Source of the DNA: Pseudanabaena biceps
Lineage (GTDB): Bacteria > Cyanobacteriota > Cyanobacteriia > Pseudanabaenales > Pseudanabaenaceae
DNA length: 64,000 bases
NCBI GenBank assembly: GCA_013361095.1
Contig: JAATWA010000002.1
Location: 124,001-188,000 of the forward strand
Direction of reading: 5' to 3'
The notes below the pieces were generated by a model. The model was not told the origin of the DNA. It did not search any database and worked only from the letters and a program-made list of their open reading frames with translations. Position 1 is the first letter of the stretch; every line of letters starts with the position of its first letter. Below are positions 41,337 through 50,129 of the stretch, in pieces. Position numbers and translations under genes: made by a program.

Positions 41337-42908
41337 ATGAACAACAAATTTAACGCTTATCTATTGGGCGGCGGTATCGGCTCTTTGGCAGCCGCAGCCT
41401 TCATGATTCGCGATGGTGGATTATCTGGCGAAAATATTTTTATCTTAGAGTCAAAACCTATTCTAGGTGGAAGTTTAGATGGATCTGGAAACCCAGTAGA
41501 GGGGTATTCGATGCGGGGAGGACGGATGTTGACAACTGACAATTACGAATGCACTTGGGATCTTTACAAATCCATCCCCTCCCTTAGTTTTCCCAATAAA
41601 ACCGTATTTGATGAAACTATAGAGTTCAATAAACTGCACCAATCAAATTGTATGGCGCGTCTCGTTGACCGCCGACGTGCAAAAGTCCCTGTGAGTTCGA
41701 TGGGCTTTTCCATGCAAGATCGTCAGGAATTGCTGAAGCTTAGCCAAGCCAATGAAGATCAATTGGGGGCAAGTTGTATCACTGATTGGCTTTCTCCCGA
41801 ATTCTTCGAGACTGAATTTTGGTATATGTGGGCGACTACATTCGCCTTCCAGCCTTGGCACAGTGCTGTTGAATTCAAGCGTTACTTGCATCGCTTCATG
41901 CTCGAATTTTCTCGTATTGAAACCCTCGCAGGGGTGAAGCGTACCATCTACAACCAATATGATTCATTGGTACGTCCATTGCAGAGTTGGCTTAAATCTC
42001 AAGATGTCCACTTTATTTTAGATTCCAAAGTAACCGATCTAGATCGCCATACCGAAGCGGGTAAGTTAGTAGTGACAGGGATTCATTTTCAGCAGAATGG
42101 TGAAAGCAAAGCGATCGCAGTTGAAGACGGTGACCTTGTTTTTCTCCAAAATGGATCGATGACCGATGCCTCAAGTTTGGGTTCTATGACAAGTGCGCCC
42201 AACAAGCTGACCAAACAGGACAGCGATAGTTGGACTCTGTGGGAACAACTGGCAGCGGAATATCCAGATTTTGGGAATCCTGCTACTTTTAACAGCAGCA
42301 TTGCTGAGTCAGTCTGGGAGTCTTTCACAGTCACACTTAAAACGCCCTTATTCTTCAACAAGATGATCGAATTCACTGGCAATCAACCAGGAACTGGAGG
42401 ACTTGTCACATTTAAAGACTCAAACTGGCTTATGTCGATTGTGCTTGCTTATCAACCTCACTTTATAAATCAACCCGCCGATATACAAGTCTTCTGGGGA
42501 TATGCCCTGTTCCCTGATCGCGTAGGTAATTTCGTTCCCAAGCCGATGAGCGAGTGTAACGGTGAAGAAATTCTTCGAGAGCTTTGCGGTCATCTGCGAT
42601 TTGATTTAGATGTCGTGGCAGCAGCAAACTGCATTCCTTGCCGAATGCCATACATTACCAGTATGTTTATGCCGCGATCTCACACAGATAGACCGTTGCC
42701 AATTCCACATAGCTCGAAGAATCTTGCGTTCATTAGTCAATTTGTCGAAATTCCTGATGATGTAGTCTTCACCGTCGAGTATTCAGTGCGCGTTGCTCAG
42801 ATGGCAGTTTATGAATTTCTAGGTATTGACCGCCAGATTCCACCTGTTTCGGCTCATGATAAATCATTGCGAGTGCAATTTGAGGCTTTAATCAAAGCGT
42901 TTAAATGA
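41337..42908 (+). CDS. Oleate hydratase
   Basis: 523 residues. N-terminal FAD-binding motif (AYLLGGGIGSLAAAAFMIRDG) and the family-specific ESKPILGGSLDGSG and MRGGRML segments, which include the catalytic Glu loop region. Later parts match oleate hydratases along their length (SFTVTLKTPLFF, YITSMFMPR, SVRVAQMAVYEFLG). Adds water to cis-9 double bonds of free fatty acids using FAD structurally; in bacteria it detoxifies unsaturated fatty acids. GGAG 11 bases before the ATG. The small gene on the opposite strand overlaps its last 21 bases. Confidence 0.93.
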   Translation: MNNKFNAYLLGGGIGSLAAAAFMIRDGGLSGENIFILESKPILGGSLDGSGNPVEGYSMRGGRMLTTDNYECTWDLYKSIPSLSFPNKTVFDETIEFNKLHQSNCMARLVDRRRAKVPVSSMGFSMQDRQELLKLSQANEDQLGASCITDWLSPEFFETEFWYMWATTFAFQPWHSAVEFKRYLHRFMLEFSRIETLAGVKRTIYNQYDSLVRPLQSWLKSQDVHFILDSKVTDLDRHTEAGKLVVTGIHFQQNGESKAIAVEDGDLVFLQNGSMTDASSLGSMTSAPNKLTKQDSDSWTLWEQLAAEYPDFGNPATFNSSIAESVWESFTVTLKTPLFFNKMIEFTGNQPGTGGLVTFKDSNWLMSIVLAYQPHFINQPADIQVFWGYALFPDRVGNFVPKPMSECNGEEILRELCGHLRFDLDVVAAANCIPCRMPYITSMFMPRSHTDRPLPIPHSSKNLAFISQFVEIPDDVVFTVEYSVRVAQMAVYEFLGIDRQIPPVSAHDKSLRVQFEALIKAFK

Positions 42909-43088
42909 GGATTCAAACTGATTCTTAGTCACCACCAAAATAGTGAATACTATCAGTCCTACAAACTGAACTTCTAGTCTAGTATCTTGATTAGCGTAAC
43001 TGAATCCAAAACCCAAGAGAAACATTAGGCAAAACCCGATTAACGTAATTTGCCAACTTAATATACACTGACGCCGAATATTATTCAT
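42888..43088 (-). CDS. Small two-helix membrane protein
   Basis: 66 residues with helices at about 12-33 and 40-56, a basic N-terminus and a polar C-terminus. I do not recognise it. It follows the DUF6920-like gene by 9 bases on the same strand, so it is probably its operon partner. Confidence 0.5.
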   Translation of the reverse strand: MNNIRRQCILSWQITLIGFCLMFLLGFGFSYANQDTRLEVQFVGLIVFTILVVTKNQFESSFKRFD

Positions 43089-43097
43089 TGTCTATTG

Positions 43098-43964
43098 CTA
43101 TACTAATAACGCGAATTCATAGTTAATCTCTGTGATTTTTCCTTTGAAATAGAGTCGAAGCCCTTCTGGATGCTCCCAGCCCACCTCGCCTTCTAAGGGA
43201 ATCTGCATTCCATCACGAGCTGCATATTCTCTAAAATTACCGACCCAAGGCATAAACATCAATTTGTCACCAACTACGCGATGACAACGAGCCTCGGCAC
43301 GCATACTGGTGATTAACCCCTCAGTATCAAACTGAAACACGACCGAGGCGGTTATTTTGCCATCGGTCAAAGTGGCTCGGCTAGAATGGTGATCGATTGC
43401 TTCCCAGGTCACTCCCTGACTAGGTAACAACGCTGTCGGATACCAAACTGCTTCCGCAAAGAAGCGTAATAATTCGCCTTGGTTTAATTCAGGAGTATTG
43501 TGCATTTTGGCAACCGTGAAAAGACCAAGTATTGAGGCTTGTAGATTTCCTTCTCCTAGCAGATATGTATCATGGACAAATACATTTATAAATGGAAACA
43601 TCTGGATTTTTGCATTCCAATCAAAGCCTAGCCTTTGGGGAATCACAAGTTGGGTAGCGGTAAACTTATGCCATTTATCCTCTGTTTCATTCATATGAAA
43701 CTGTCCTGTCTGAGAGAGTTCAACCTTTGTGATGATCGCTTGTTCATCCTGAAGCACAGTTTTAAAAAATCGCTGTACAGGCTCTGGCAAGTCTACAATC
43801 TCTTTTGGATCATAGGTTTTAGGCTGAATTGATTGTTGTCCATTTGTTAATTTAACTCGTAGTTTATCAGTGGCAGACTGCCAGCGATCGCTAGCATAAA
43901 TGACAGCTATTCCAAAGCTAACTAAGGTTAAAACACCAATAATTGCTATCCATTTAATCCACAT
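43098..43964 (-). CDS. DUF6920/DUF6544-like membrane-anchored protein
   Basis: 288 residues. One N-terminal helix (about 4-25), then a beta-rich domain with LPEPVQRFFKTVL, TQLVIPQRLGFDW, GEGNLQASILGLFTV and AEAVWYPTALLP, a pattern seen in proteins now labelled DUF6544/DUF6920. Function unknown. The promoter region contains a MITE-like element from 43982, 18 bases upstream of the start. Confidence 0.7.
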   Translation of the reverse strand: MWIKWIAIIGVLTLVSFGIAVIYASDRWQSATDKLRVKLTNGQQSIQPKTYDPKEIVDLPEPVQRFFKTVLQDEQAIITKVELSQTGQFHMNETEDKWHKFTATQLVIPQRLGFDWNAKIQMFPFINVFVHDTYLLGEGNLQASILGLFTVAKMHNTPELNQGELLRFFAEAVWYPTALLPSQGVTWEAIDHHSSRATLTDGKITASVVFQFDTEGLITSMRAEARCHRVVGDKLMFMPWVGNFREYAARDGMQIPLEGEVGWEHPEGLRLYFKGKITEINYEFALLV

Positions 43965-43981
43965 GATACTTATTTATGTTT

Positions 43982-44113
43982 ACTAAGTACAGGACAAAAA
44001 GCTTGAAACGCCTTCCCAGCAAGGATTTGAGTTTATAAGCCTAAAAGCCTTGCCTAGTAACGGTTTCGGGGTGTTTTAGCGTTCTATTTTTGATTTTTTG
44101 TCCTGTACTTAGT
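43982..44113. mobile_element. MITE-like element, 132 bp, with 19-bp terminal repeats
   Basis: Perfect 19-bp inverted ends (ACTAAGTACAGGACAAAAA and complement) and a 7-bp target duplication TATGTTT (43975-43981 and 44114-44120). The interior has no coding frame. Probably mobilised in trans by a full-length IS with the same ends, none of which lies in this window. Confidence 0.88.
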
Positions 44114-44151
44114 TATGTTTATTACTTCAGAATCTGATAAATAGTAATGAC

Positions 44152-44195
44152 TGTGACAGGCGATCGCTTGATTTCGTGAATGAATTGATTGAATA
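44152..44195. repeat. 44-bp direct repeat, copy 1
   Basis: Identical to 45994-46037 and in the same orientation; contains the HIP1 octamer. The two copies bracket the SulP gene. Confidence 0.9.
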
Positions 44196-44220
44196 TGACA
44201 TATAGCGTTTTATCCTAAAT

Positions 44221-45873
44221 TTAAAGTCCAACTAGATTAGCTTTAGGAATACAACTGCTAGGAAGCAGCGCACAAACGGCTAAATCGGTTGTGAGATAAC
44301 AATTCTCTCGACCAATTTCGTCTAATAATCCAGTGCGATCAAGTAACTGCTCTACTTCTGGTTGTAAGCCCGTCAAAATCAAATGGCAACTATGTCGCTT
44401 CAAATCTCTATAAATATCTTCAAGGGCAACCAAACCCGTTGTATCCATGATCGGCACAAAGCGCATCCGCAAAATCAAATGCTTAACTTCTGGTTCATCT
44501 CTTAAGAAAGTGGCAAATCGTTCCGCCGCGCCAAAAAATACAGCACCATCAACCCGATAAACTGCAATTTCTTTACCCAATTCTAAAGGCACGCCTGGTG
44601 GAAAAGCTTCGACATCAGGGATGCGTGCTAGGTTAAGGTCGCTCATGCGTTTGATAAATAAAGCTCCTGATGCAATCAAGCCAATTTCGACAGCCAATAC
44701 TAAGTCAAAACAAATCGTTACTCCCCAAGTTAGTAACATTACGCTGAGATCAGCATAGGTCGATCGCATCAATAACCCGATCGCTTCCCATTCCACCATC
44801 CGCAAGCTTACCACCATTAAAATACCAGCCAAAGCCGCTAGTGGAATTTTTGCTGCCAAAGGAGCCAAGCTCATAATTATGACGGCTAAAGCCACGCCGT
44901 GAATGATTCCCGATAGTTTAGTTTTACCTCCCGCTCTCACATTGACAGCCGTTCGAGCGATCGCACCTGTAGCTGGAATTCCACCAAAAAATGGCACAAC
45001 TAAATTAGCAATCCCCTGCCCAATTAACTCTTGATTACTATCATGTTTTTCGCTAACCGTCATCCCATCGGCTACCACAGCCGAGAGCAGAGATTCAATA
45101 CTTCCCAAAGCAGCTAATGCTAAGGCGGGATTGATTAACTCGCGTAGCAGACGTGGATCGTTCCAATGGGGAATGCCGTGCGGTAAAGGTAAAGCACGGG
45201 GGATTTCGCCAATTGTTGGTAAATCAAGCTGAAAATAAGACGCGATCGCCGTAGCTAAAATCAAACCTACTAACGAGCCTGGGACTATAGTGGTAATTTT
45301 TGGCAATAAAAGTTTAGTGGAAATTACTACCGAGGCGATCGTGATTGCAGCCCAATTAAATGCGCCAATATGAATTAAGGTATCCCATAAGGCGGGGAGA
45401 AAATGCTCGCTCCGCCCTAACTCCAAGCCTAAAAAATTGTTCAGTTGTCCACAAAAAATAATTACAGCAATACCATTTGTAAAGCCCGCCGTAACAGGAT
45501 AGGGAATGAATTTGACTAACTGCCCCATTTTGGCAACACCCAAGGCAATTTGAATAATCCCTGCCATTACGCCTGCAATCCAGACTTTTTCAATTCCATA
45601 CTTAGCGACAATTCCCACCAAGACCACCGCCATTGCCCCAGTTGGCCCTGTAATTTGGACGGAGGAGCCACCAAAAAGCGATGCTAAAGTTCCTGCAACG
45701 ATCGCCGTATATAATCCTGCCTTCGGCTCCACTCCACTAGCTACTGCAAATGCCAAGGCAAGCGGTAAAGCTACTACTGCGGCAGTCAATCCGCCCGTCA
45801 AGTCGCCCTTAAAATGCTCAAAAGGTCGCCAATTTTGCCAACTTTTCCAACCTGATAATTCTGCTATAGCCAT
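44221..45873 (-). CDS. SulP-family anion transporter with STAS domain
   Basis: 550 residues. Ten to fourteen helices with the SulP signature region near the start (DLTGGLTAAVVALPLALAF) and SVQITGPTGAMAVVL, followed by a cytoplasmic STAS domain (about 435-540, VDGAVFFGAAERF and MDTTGLVALEDI). Members carry sulfate or, as BicA in cyanobacteria, bicarbonate with sodium. The sequence alone does not tell which. Flanked by two identical 44-bp direct repeats. Confidence 0.9.
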   Translation of the reverse strand: MAIAELSGWKSWQNWRPFEHFKGDLTGGLTAAVVALPLALAFAVASGVEPKAGLYTAIVAGTLASLFGGSSVQITGPTGAMAVVLVGIVAKYGIEKVWIAGVMAGIIQIALGVAKMGQLVKFIPYPVTAGFTNGIAVIIFCGQLNNFLGLELGRSEHFLPALWDTLIHIGAFNWAAITIASVVISTKLLLPKITTIVPGSLVGLILATAIASYFQLDLPTIGEIPRALPLPHGIPHWNDPRLLRELINPALALAALGSIESLLSAVVADGMTVSEKHDSNQELIGQGIANLVVPFFGGIPATGAIARTAVNVRAGGKTKLSGIIHGVALAVIIMSLAPLAAKIPLAALAGILMVVSLRMVEWEAIGLLMRSTYADLSVMLLTWGVTICFDLVLAVEIGLIASGALFIKRMSDLNLARIPDVEAFPPGVPLELGKEIAVYRVDGAVFFGAAERFATFLRDEPEVKHLILRMRFVPIMDTTGLVALEDIYRDLKRHSCHLILTGLQPEVEQLLDRTGLLDEIGRENCYLTTDLAVCALLPSSCIPKANLVGL

Positions 45874-45993
45874 ATTTTTAGTTCTCCAAAAAACTTAATT
45901 GCTTATTCAATTTGTTATTTTGGGTATGGCGTTCTATTTTCTATCTCTACCGATGATACAACTTCCATATCTACAAATCGCAATCAATACTAA

Positions 45994-46037
45994 TGTGACA
46001 GGCGATCGCTTGATTTCGTGAATGAATTGATTGAATA
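45994..46037. repeat. 44-bp direct repeat, copy 2
   Basis: Identical to 44152-44195. See copy 1. Confidence 0.9.
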
Positions 46038-46168
46038 CGATATAAAACATAACTGAATGAATGTCACCAAACTTAAGTAATGCGTTGAGAGAATCTATAT
46101 TTACCAAGAGTTTCAGTTCTTCATAACTTGGTTATGGCGATCACACCAACAATCTATCTTTTAAAGGC

Positions 46169-46207
46169 GATCGCTATTCCTGTGAGTCGTGTTTTTTAGG
46201 CGATCGC
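46169..46207. repeat. 39-bp HIP1-bearing repeat, copy 1
   Basis: Matches 47044-47082 at 34 of 39 bases, both ending in AGGCGATCGC. Adjacent ACAATCTATCT sequence is also shared. The copies flank the DUF6745-like gene. Confidence 0.7.
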
Positions 46208-46217
46208 TCTATTTATT

Positions 46218-46931
46218 TCACCGATTTAGCGTATTTAAACAATAACCATCTGCATATTGAATAATGAGTTCAGCTTTATCTCCTATGGATTTTGAAGATT
46301 TTACCAGAGAGATATTTGAAGGATGATCACAAACAATACAAGCTTTCTTGTAAGGATAAACCCATCCGCAATGCCGAATGACTTCCTGAAATATATTCCA
46401 AGTTGACTGATCGTAACTACAACCTAAAACGGAAAAACAAAAATCTAAATAAATTGCTTCGATTGCCCATAATGCAGGATGATTATGAATCATAAATAAG
46501 CGATCATCACCAGCCCATCTTCGCCACCTGAATGAGTTTTGTCCAAACTCACTGTCCAACTTCCTCAATATGCTCTCACTATAATCCATAATTGGGAATA
46601 TATCGCTATCTCTAAATTTTCTCCGAGAAAGCATGGAAAATAATTCAGGTTCTAATTGTTTTTTGACTTGATTCTCCAACGAAGTTACGATTTCTGCCAA
46701 AGATAGCCAAGTTCCTTGTTGCTTAAATAAGTCGCTGCTCCATGCTGCGTGGGGACTGTCACAAAAGATGATATTCGGCTCGGGTTGATTGCGATGTTGA
46801 TATAGGGTTTTGATTGTCTGTGCGGATTTCAGGTGATCGATGCGTTCCGTAGACAACGCTAATCGATACCACTTTTGTTGATATTTAGAAATATCAGCTT
46901 CTTGTGCAGTTGTTAGTTGAGAAGAATCCAT
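46218..46931 (-). CDS. DUF6745-like protein
   Basis: 237 residues, cytoplasmic. It starts with a helical QEADISKYQQKWYRLALSTERID segment and IIFCDSPHAAW, as in proteins annotated DUF6745 that occur in multiple copies in cyanobacteria, often beside repeats. A late KKACIVCDHP stretch and HNHPALWAIEAIYLDFC are visible. Function unknown. Flanked by two HIP1-bearing repeats. Confidence 0.65.
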   Translation of the reverse strand: MDSSQLTTAQEADISKYQQKWYRLALSTERIDHLKSAQTIKTLYQHRNQPEPNIIFCDSPHAAWSSDLFKQQGTWLSLAEIVTSLENQVKKQLEPELFSMLSRRKFRDSDIFPIMDYSESILRKLDSEFGQNSFRWRRWAGDDRLFMIHNHPALWAIEAIYLDFCFSVLGCSYDQSTWNIFQEVIRHCGWVYPYKKACIVCDHPSNISLVKSSKSIGDKAELIIQYADGYCLNTLNR

Positions 46932-47043
46932 TAAGAGATATTGCTAGAGTCCTACAAATATTGAAGATACAGCTCAAAGGTACGTTAATCAACTGTAATC
47001 TTTTATTCGTTTGCGAGAGTCCTAGAGATTAAAGAACGTAGAT

Positions 47044-47082
47044 GATCGCTACTACTGTGAGTCATGATTTCTAGGCGATCGC
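47044..47082. repeat. 39-bp HIP1-bearing repeat, copy 2
   Basis: Matches 46169-46207 at 34 of 39 bases in the same orientation. Confidence 0.7.
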
Positions 47083-47098
47083 ACGAACAATCTATCTG

Positions 47099-47977
47099 CT
47101 AAAGATTTGCTGAAGGTGATCGCATCTTGATGTTGGGAGATTTTGCCCAACCATCACCATTTGGCGACCCTAAAGCGATCGCTAGGCGATCGCGCCAAGA
47201 TGGAGTCATCTGCATATCGCGAAACATTCTTGCCCATTCATGTAGCGCAATTATAATTGGATTATGAGAACGAACTGGCTTCGTTAAGCCGTAGATAGGT
47301 GGGTTAGCAAGATTTTCTTCGGTGAATGTACCAAATAAGCGATCGAAGATAATTAAAACCCCGCCATAATTGCGATCAATATAAGCTCGATTAGAAGCGT
47401 GATGGACTCGATGGTGTGATGGAGTATTAAATATCCATTCTAAAAAGCTAAGTTTAGGTATCAATTCGCTGTGAATCCAAAATTGATAAAGTAGATTGAG
47501 TGATAGATCAACCCCGACCGCGATCGGATGAAACCCAAACCAAATGGGAGGCAAAAGGAATAGGAAATTCCCTGATAACCAGCCCGTCCAAGCCAAACGA
47601 TAAGCTGCCGAAAGGTTGAAATGATTAACAGAGTGATGCACCGCATGACTTGCCCAGATCCAACGTATGCCATGGAAAGCGCGATGTTGCCAGTAATAAA
47701 AAAACTCAATTGTTAAAAACAACAAAAAGATTCCCCACCAAGTATCAAGCGGGACTGTCAGTAATCGATGCTCCCAAATCCACATCGATAACCCTACTAG
47801 AAATATTTTGGAAATCTTTCCTGATAAGACATAGCCCAGAAATACGCCAATTGAGGTAAGGCTTTCTTTCCACGAATAATATCGAGACAGTTTGTGATGC
47901 CAGAATAGAAATGTCAACTCGATCGCGATCGCTACTGCTACAAATGGGGCGACCTTGAGAATAAATAGGTCTTGCAT
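47099..47977 (-). CDS. Sterol desaturase / fatty acid hydroxylase superfamily protein
   Basis: 292 residues, four or five helices. The di-iron histidine boxes are present: YYWQHRAFH, WASHAVHHSVNHFN and TPSHHRVHHASN. The family hydroxylates or desaturates sterols, carotenoids or fatty acids using O2. The substrate cannot be read from sequence. Single gene with the Thr/Ser/Gly-rich protein gene upstream behind a terminator. Confidence 0.9.
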   Translation of the reverse strand: MQDLFILKVAPFVAVAIAIELTFLFWHHKLSRYYSWKESLTSIGVFLGYVLSGKISKIFLVGLSMWIWEHRLLTVPLDTWWGIFLLFLTIEFFYYWQHRAFHGIRWIWASHAVHHSVNHFNLSAAYRLAWTGWLSGNFLFLLPPIWFGFHPIAVGVDLSLNLLYQFWIHSELIPKLSFLEWIFNTPSHHRVHHASNRAYIDRNYGGVLIIFDRLFGTFTEENLANPPIYGLTKPVRSHNPIIIALHEWARMFRDMQMTPSWRDRLAIALGSPNGDGWAKSPNIKMRSPSANL

Positions 47978-48007
47978 AGAAGTTTATCCAAAAAAATAAC
48001 GAGCCAG

Positions 48008-48052
48008 AATAATTTTTAAAAGCGTTGCCAAGCAACGCTTTTAAAAATTATT
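48008..48052 (-). terminator. Perfect 21-bp hairpin terminator
   Basis: A 21-bp perfect stem with loop CAA, core AAAGCGTTGC and A/T-rich outer part, 13 bases after the stop of the 48066-48524 gene. Confidence 0.85.
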
Positions 48053-48065
48053 GTGACAAAGGCAA

Positions 48066-48524
48066 TTAGCGGCGACGAGTATAAGTTTTACTAGTTGTAG
48101 GAGTAGTAACGGTGGTTGAGCCGTCTTGAGTTGAAGTTGAATAAGTACTGTCGTTGACTGTGGTGGTGTTATTGCCGCTATATCCAGTAGTGGAGTTATA
48201 GCTTGAGGTTCCAGTTGTTGTACCCGTGTAGGTGCTACCATCCTTGGTGGTTAATGAGCCGCTACCTGTATAATTAGTAGTTCCATTACCATCGGTTGTC
48301 ACTTTCCCTTTGCCGTTTGCAGTAGTGCCATTAACTCCAGTAACATTCCCTTCAGCCGTTCCAGTGTATCCACCTTGAAGATTTGGAGCAACGACAGCCG
48401 TACTATTTGCTGTAGAACCTTTGACACCTGTGACTGTTTTTGCATTAGCAGGGTTATACATCCCAATTGTGGCAAGCCCTAAAGCTAAGGTAAAGCTCAA
48501 GATTAATTTCTGTGGTTTCTGCAT
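48066..48524 (-). CDS. Secreted Thr/Ser/Gly-rich repetitive protein
   Basis: 152 residues. A signal peptide (about 1-28, cleavage near ANA-KT) and a low-complexity mature part with repeated TGVxGxTAN (residues near 32 and 63) and GST/TYTG units, ending TYTRRR. No known domain. Composition suggests a surface or extracellular filamentous protein. Transcribed alone with a strong terminator. Confidence 0.7.
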   Translation of the reverse strand: MQKPQKLILSFTLALGLATIGMYNPANAKTVTGVKGSTANSTAVVAPNLQGGYTGTAEGNVTGVNGTTANGKGKVTTDGNGTTNYTGSGSLTTKDGSTYTGTTTGTSSYNSTTGYSGNNTTTVNDSTYSTSTQDGSTTVTTPTTSKTYTRRR

Positions 48525-48695
48525 GACTAACTCCTGATATGTGTGATTTGGAATGAACTGTTTTCAAGTAGCAAGTGTTTACTGCTTTCTTTGATGCTTT
48601 ACAATCTATGGCAAACACCAGTAGTAATGCCAGTGATGTTTGTCCCGATCTCTGCGGGACATTTGTCCCAAATCCATAAAGAGAAAAAATGCTGT

Positions 48696-49181
48696 ATGCA
48701 AATTCGGATAAATACGCGATCGCCTTTATTGCAGCTTTTACTAATCCTTGAATGGATTTTGCTAGGACTAGTTGCAATTACGCAAATTCTAGTCATAAAT
48801 AAATTCAACTCTCCAACTGATCTTATTTCTAACCAAATTGGAATATTGATATTTGCGGTTCTAGGAGTCGCATTTCCTCTGGCTCCATTACATAAATTAC
48901 TTTACATTATTGCTGAATTCGCTTTGATTTTTTTGTTGACGCTCAAGGGCAATATTTCGCTTTTTCAATTGCTATTCATTGTGTTAGTGACTCGTAATTG
49001 CGTGATGATAGAAGGACGATCGCGATCGCTTGTGACTGGGCTTGCCCTATTCTCAGTGCTAATCTGCATCACAGATCGGATGAGAAGTCAGAGCCTATTG
49101 GTGCAAATTGATACTGATCGCACCCTAATCTATTGGGTTGGGTTTCTAATCATGCTGGGCTTAGTATTTCTGTTTTGGTAG
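48696..49181 (+). pseudogene. 3'-truncated membrane protein, possibly a sensor-kinase input domain
   Basis: From ATG 48696 (MQIRINTRSPLLQLLLILEWILLG) about 160 codons encode five or six helices, including LLFIVLVTRNCVMIEG, a pattern I associate with the membrane input region of cyanobacterial histidine kinases (tentative). The frame ends FW-stop, the stop being supplied by the IS1 end (GGTAG at 49177). No kinase domain is found beyond the IS, so the 3' part was deleted. Confidence 0.5.
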
Positions 49182-49953
49182 TCCGCGAGATGTAAGGATA
49201 AAATCATAAAAGAACTCTAAGACACTTAATTACCAATGCCAAATTGTCCAAACTGTAACTCAAAAGATGTGGTCAAAAATGGTTTTATTCATAACGGGAA
49301 TCAAAATCATAAATGTAAAGCCTGTGGTCGCCAGTTTGTTGAAGCACCACGGCAAAAACTAATCTCTGAAGAAACCAAAGCCTTGATTGACAAACTCTTA
49401 CTTGAGAAGATTCCTCTTGCAGGTATTGCCAGAGTTTGTGACGTTTCTGAAACTTGGTTGCAGAATTATGTCAATCGTAAATACGAGGCGATTCCTCAAC
49501 AAGTAAATGTATCCGCTAAAAAAAAAGGAAGACTAACGATTCAGTGTGATGAAATGTGGTCTTTTGTTGGCAATAAAGGCAATAAACAGTGGATTTGGCT
49601 TGCCATTGATGTTGATACTCGCGAAATTGTTGGCGTTCATATCGGCGATCGCTCCGCACAAGGAGCGCAAAAGCTTTGGAATTCTTTGCCCAGTGTTTAT
49701 CGTCAGTGTGCTGTTGCTTATACAGATTTTTGGAATGCATATTCTGTTGTGTTCCCAGACATGCGGCATATCGCGGTTGGAAAGGAAACAGGGAAAACCA
49801 ATTATATTGAACGTTTTAACTGTACGATGCGACAACGAATCTCTCGACTAGTTCGTAAAACTCTCTCTTTCTCTAAAAAAATAGAAAATCATATTGGTGC
49901 TATCTGGTTTTTTATTCACCACTACAACTCATCCTTACTTGTTTAGGACTACC
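49177..49953. mobile_element. IS1-family insertion sequence, 777 bp
   Basis: Ends GGTAGTCC and, complemented, GGTAGTCC, with a second shared block AGTAAGGAT/TGTAAGGAT further in. Encloses one transposase gene. The expected 9-bp target duplication is absent (TTCTGTTTT versus AATTAAATT), consistent with an adjacent deletion. Confidence 0.85.
49236..49946 (+). CDS. IS1-family transposase
   Basis: 236 residues in one frame. N-terminal zinc finger (CPNCNSKDVVKNG...CKACGRQF), helix-turn-helix region, then the DDE domain with IQCDEMWSFVG, Asp in YTDFWNAY and Glu in TNYIERFNCTMRQRISRLVRKTLSFSK-type sequence. Most enteric IS1 elements need frameshifting; here, as in many cyanobacterial members, the gene is continuous. 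Confidence 0.94.
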   Translation: MPNCPNCNSKDVVKNGFIHNGNQNHKCKACGRQFVEAPRQKLISEETKALIDKLLLEKIPLAGIARVCDVSETWLQNYVNRKYEAIPQQVNVSAKKKGRLTIQCDEMWSFVGNKGNKQWIWLAIDVDTREIVGVHIGDRSAQGAQKLWNSLPSVYRQCAVAYTDFWNAYSVVFPDMRHIAVGKETGKTNYIERFNCTMRQRISRLVRKTLSFSKKIENHIGAIWFFIHHYNSSLLV

Positions 49954-50129
49954 AATTAAATTAAATAATATTTCCTTCTTACCTAATCTAAAGTCGCAGA
50001 ACCATGATTGATTTAAGGTGGGAATTGATTAAAAACAGTACAAAACTTATCTATCCTTTTTCGTTATTAACTTAACAATGGGAGGTAGCTATTATTTAGA
50101 TAGTGAATTAGAAGTAATGGTAAAAAATA

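Larger units (their letters stand above)
45874..46217. other. 344-bp gap with repeats
   Basis: No coding frame seen. It holds copy 2 of the 44-bp direct repeat (45994-46037), one copy of a 39-bp HIP1-bearing repeat (46169-46207), and several GCGATCGC octamers. Confidence 0.6.
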
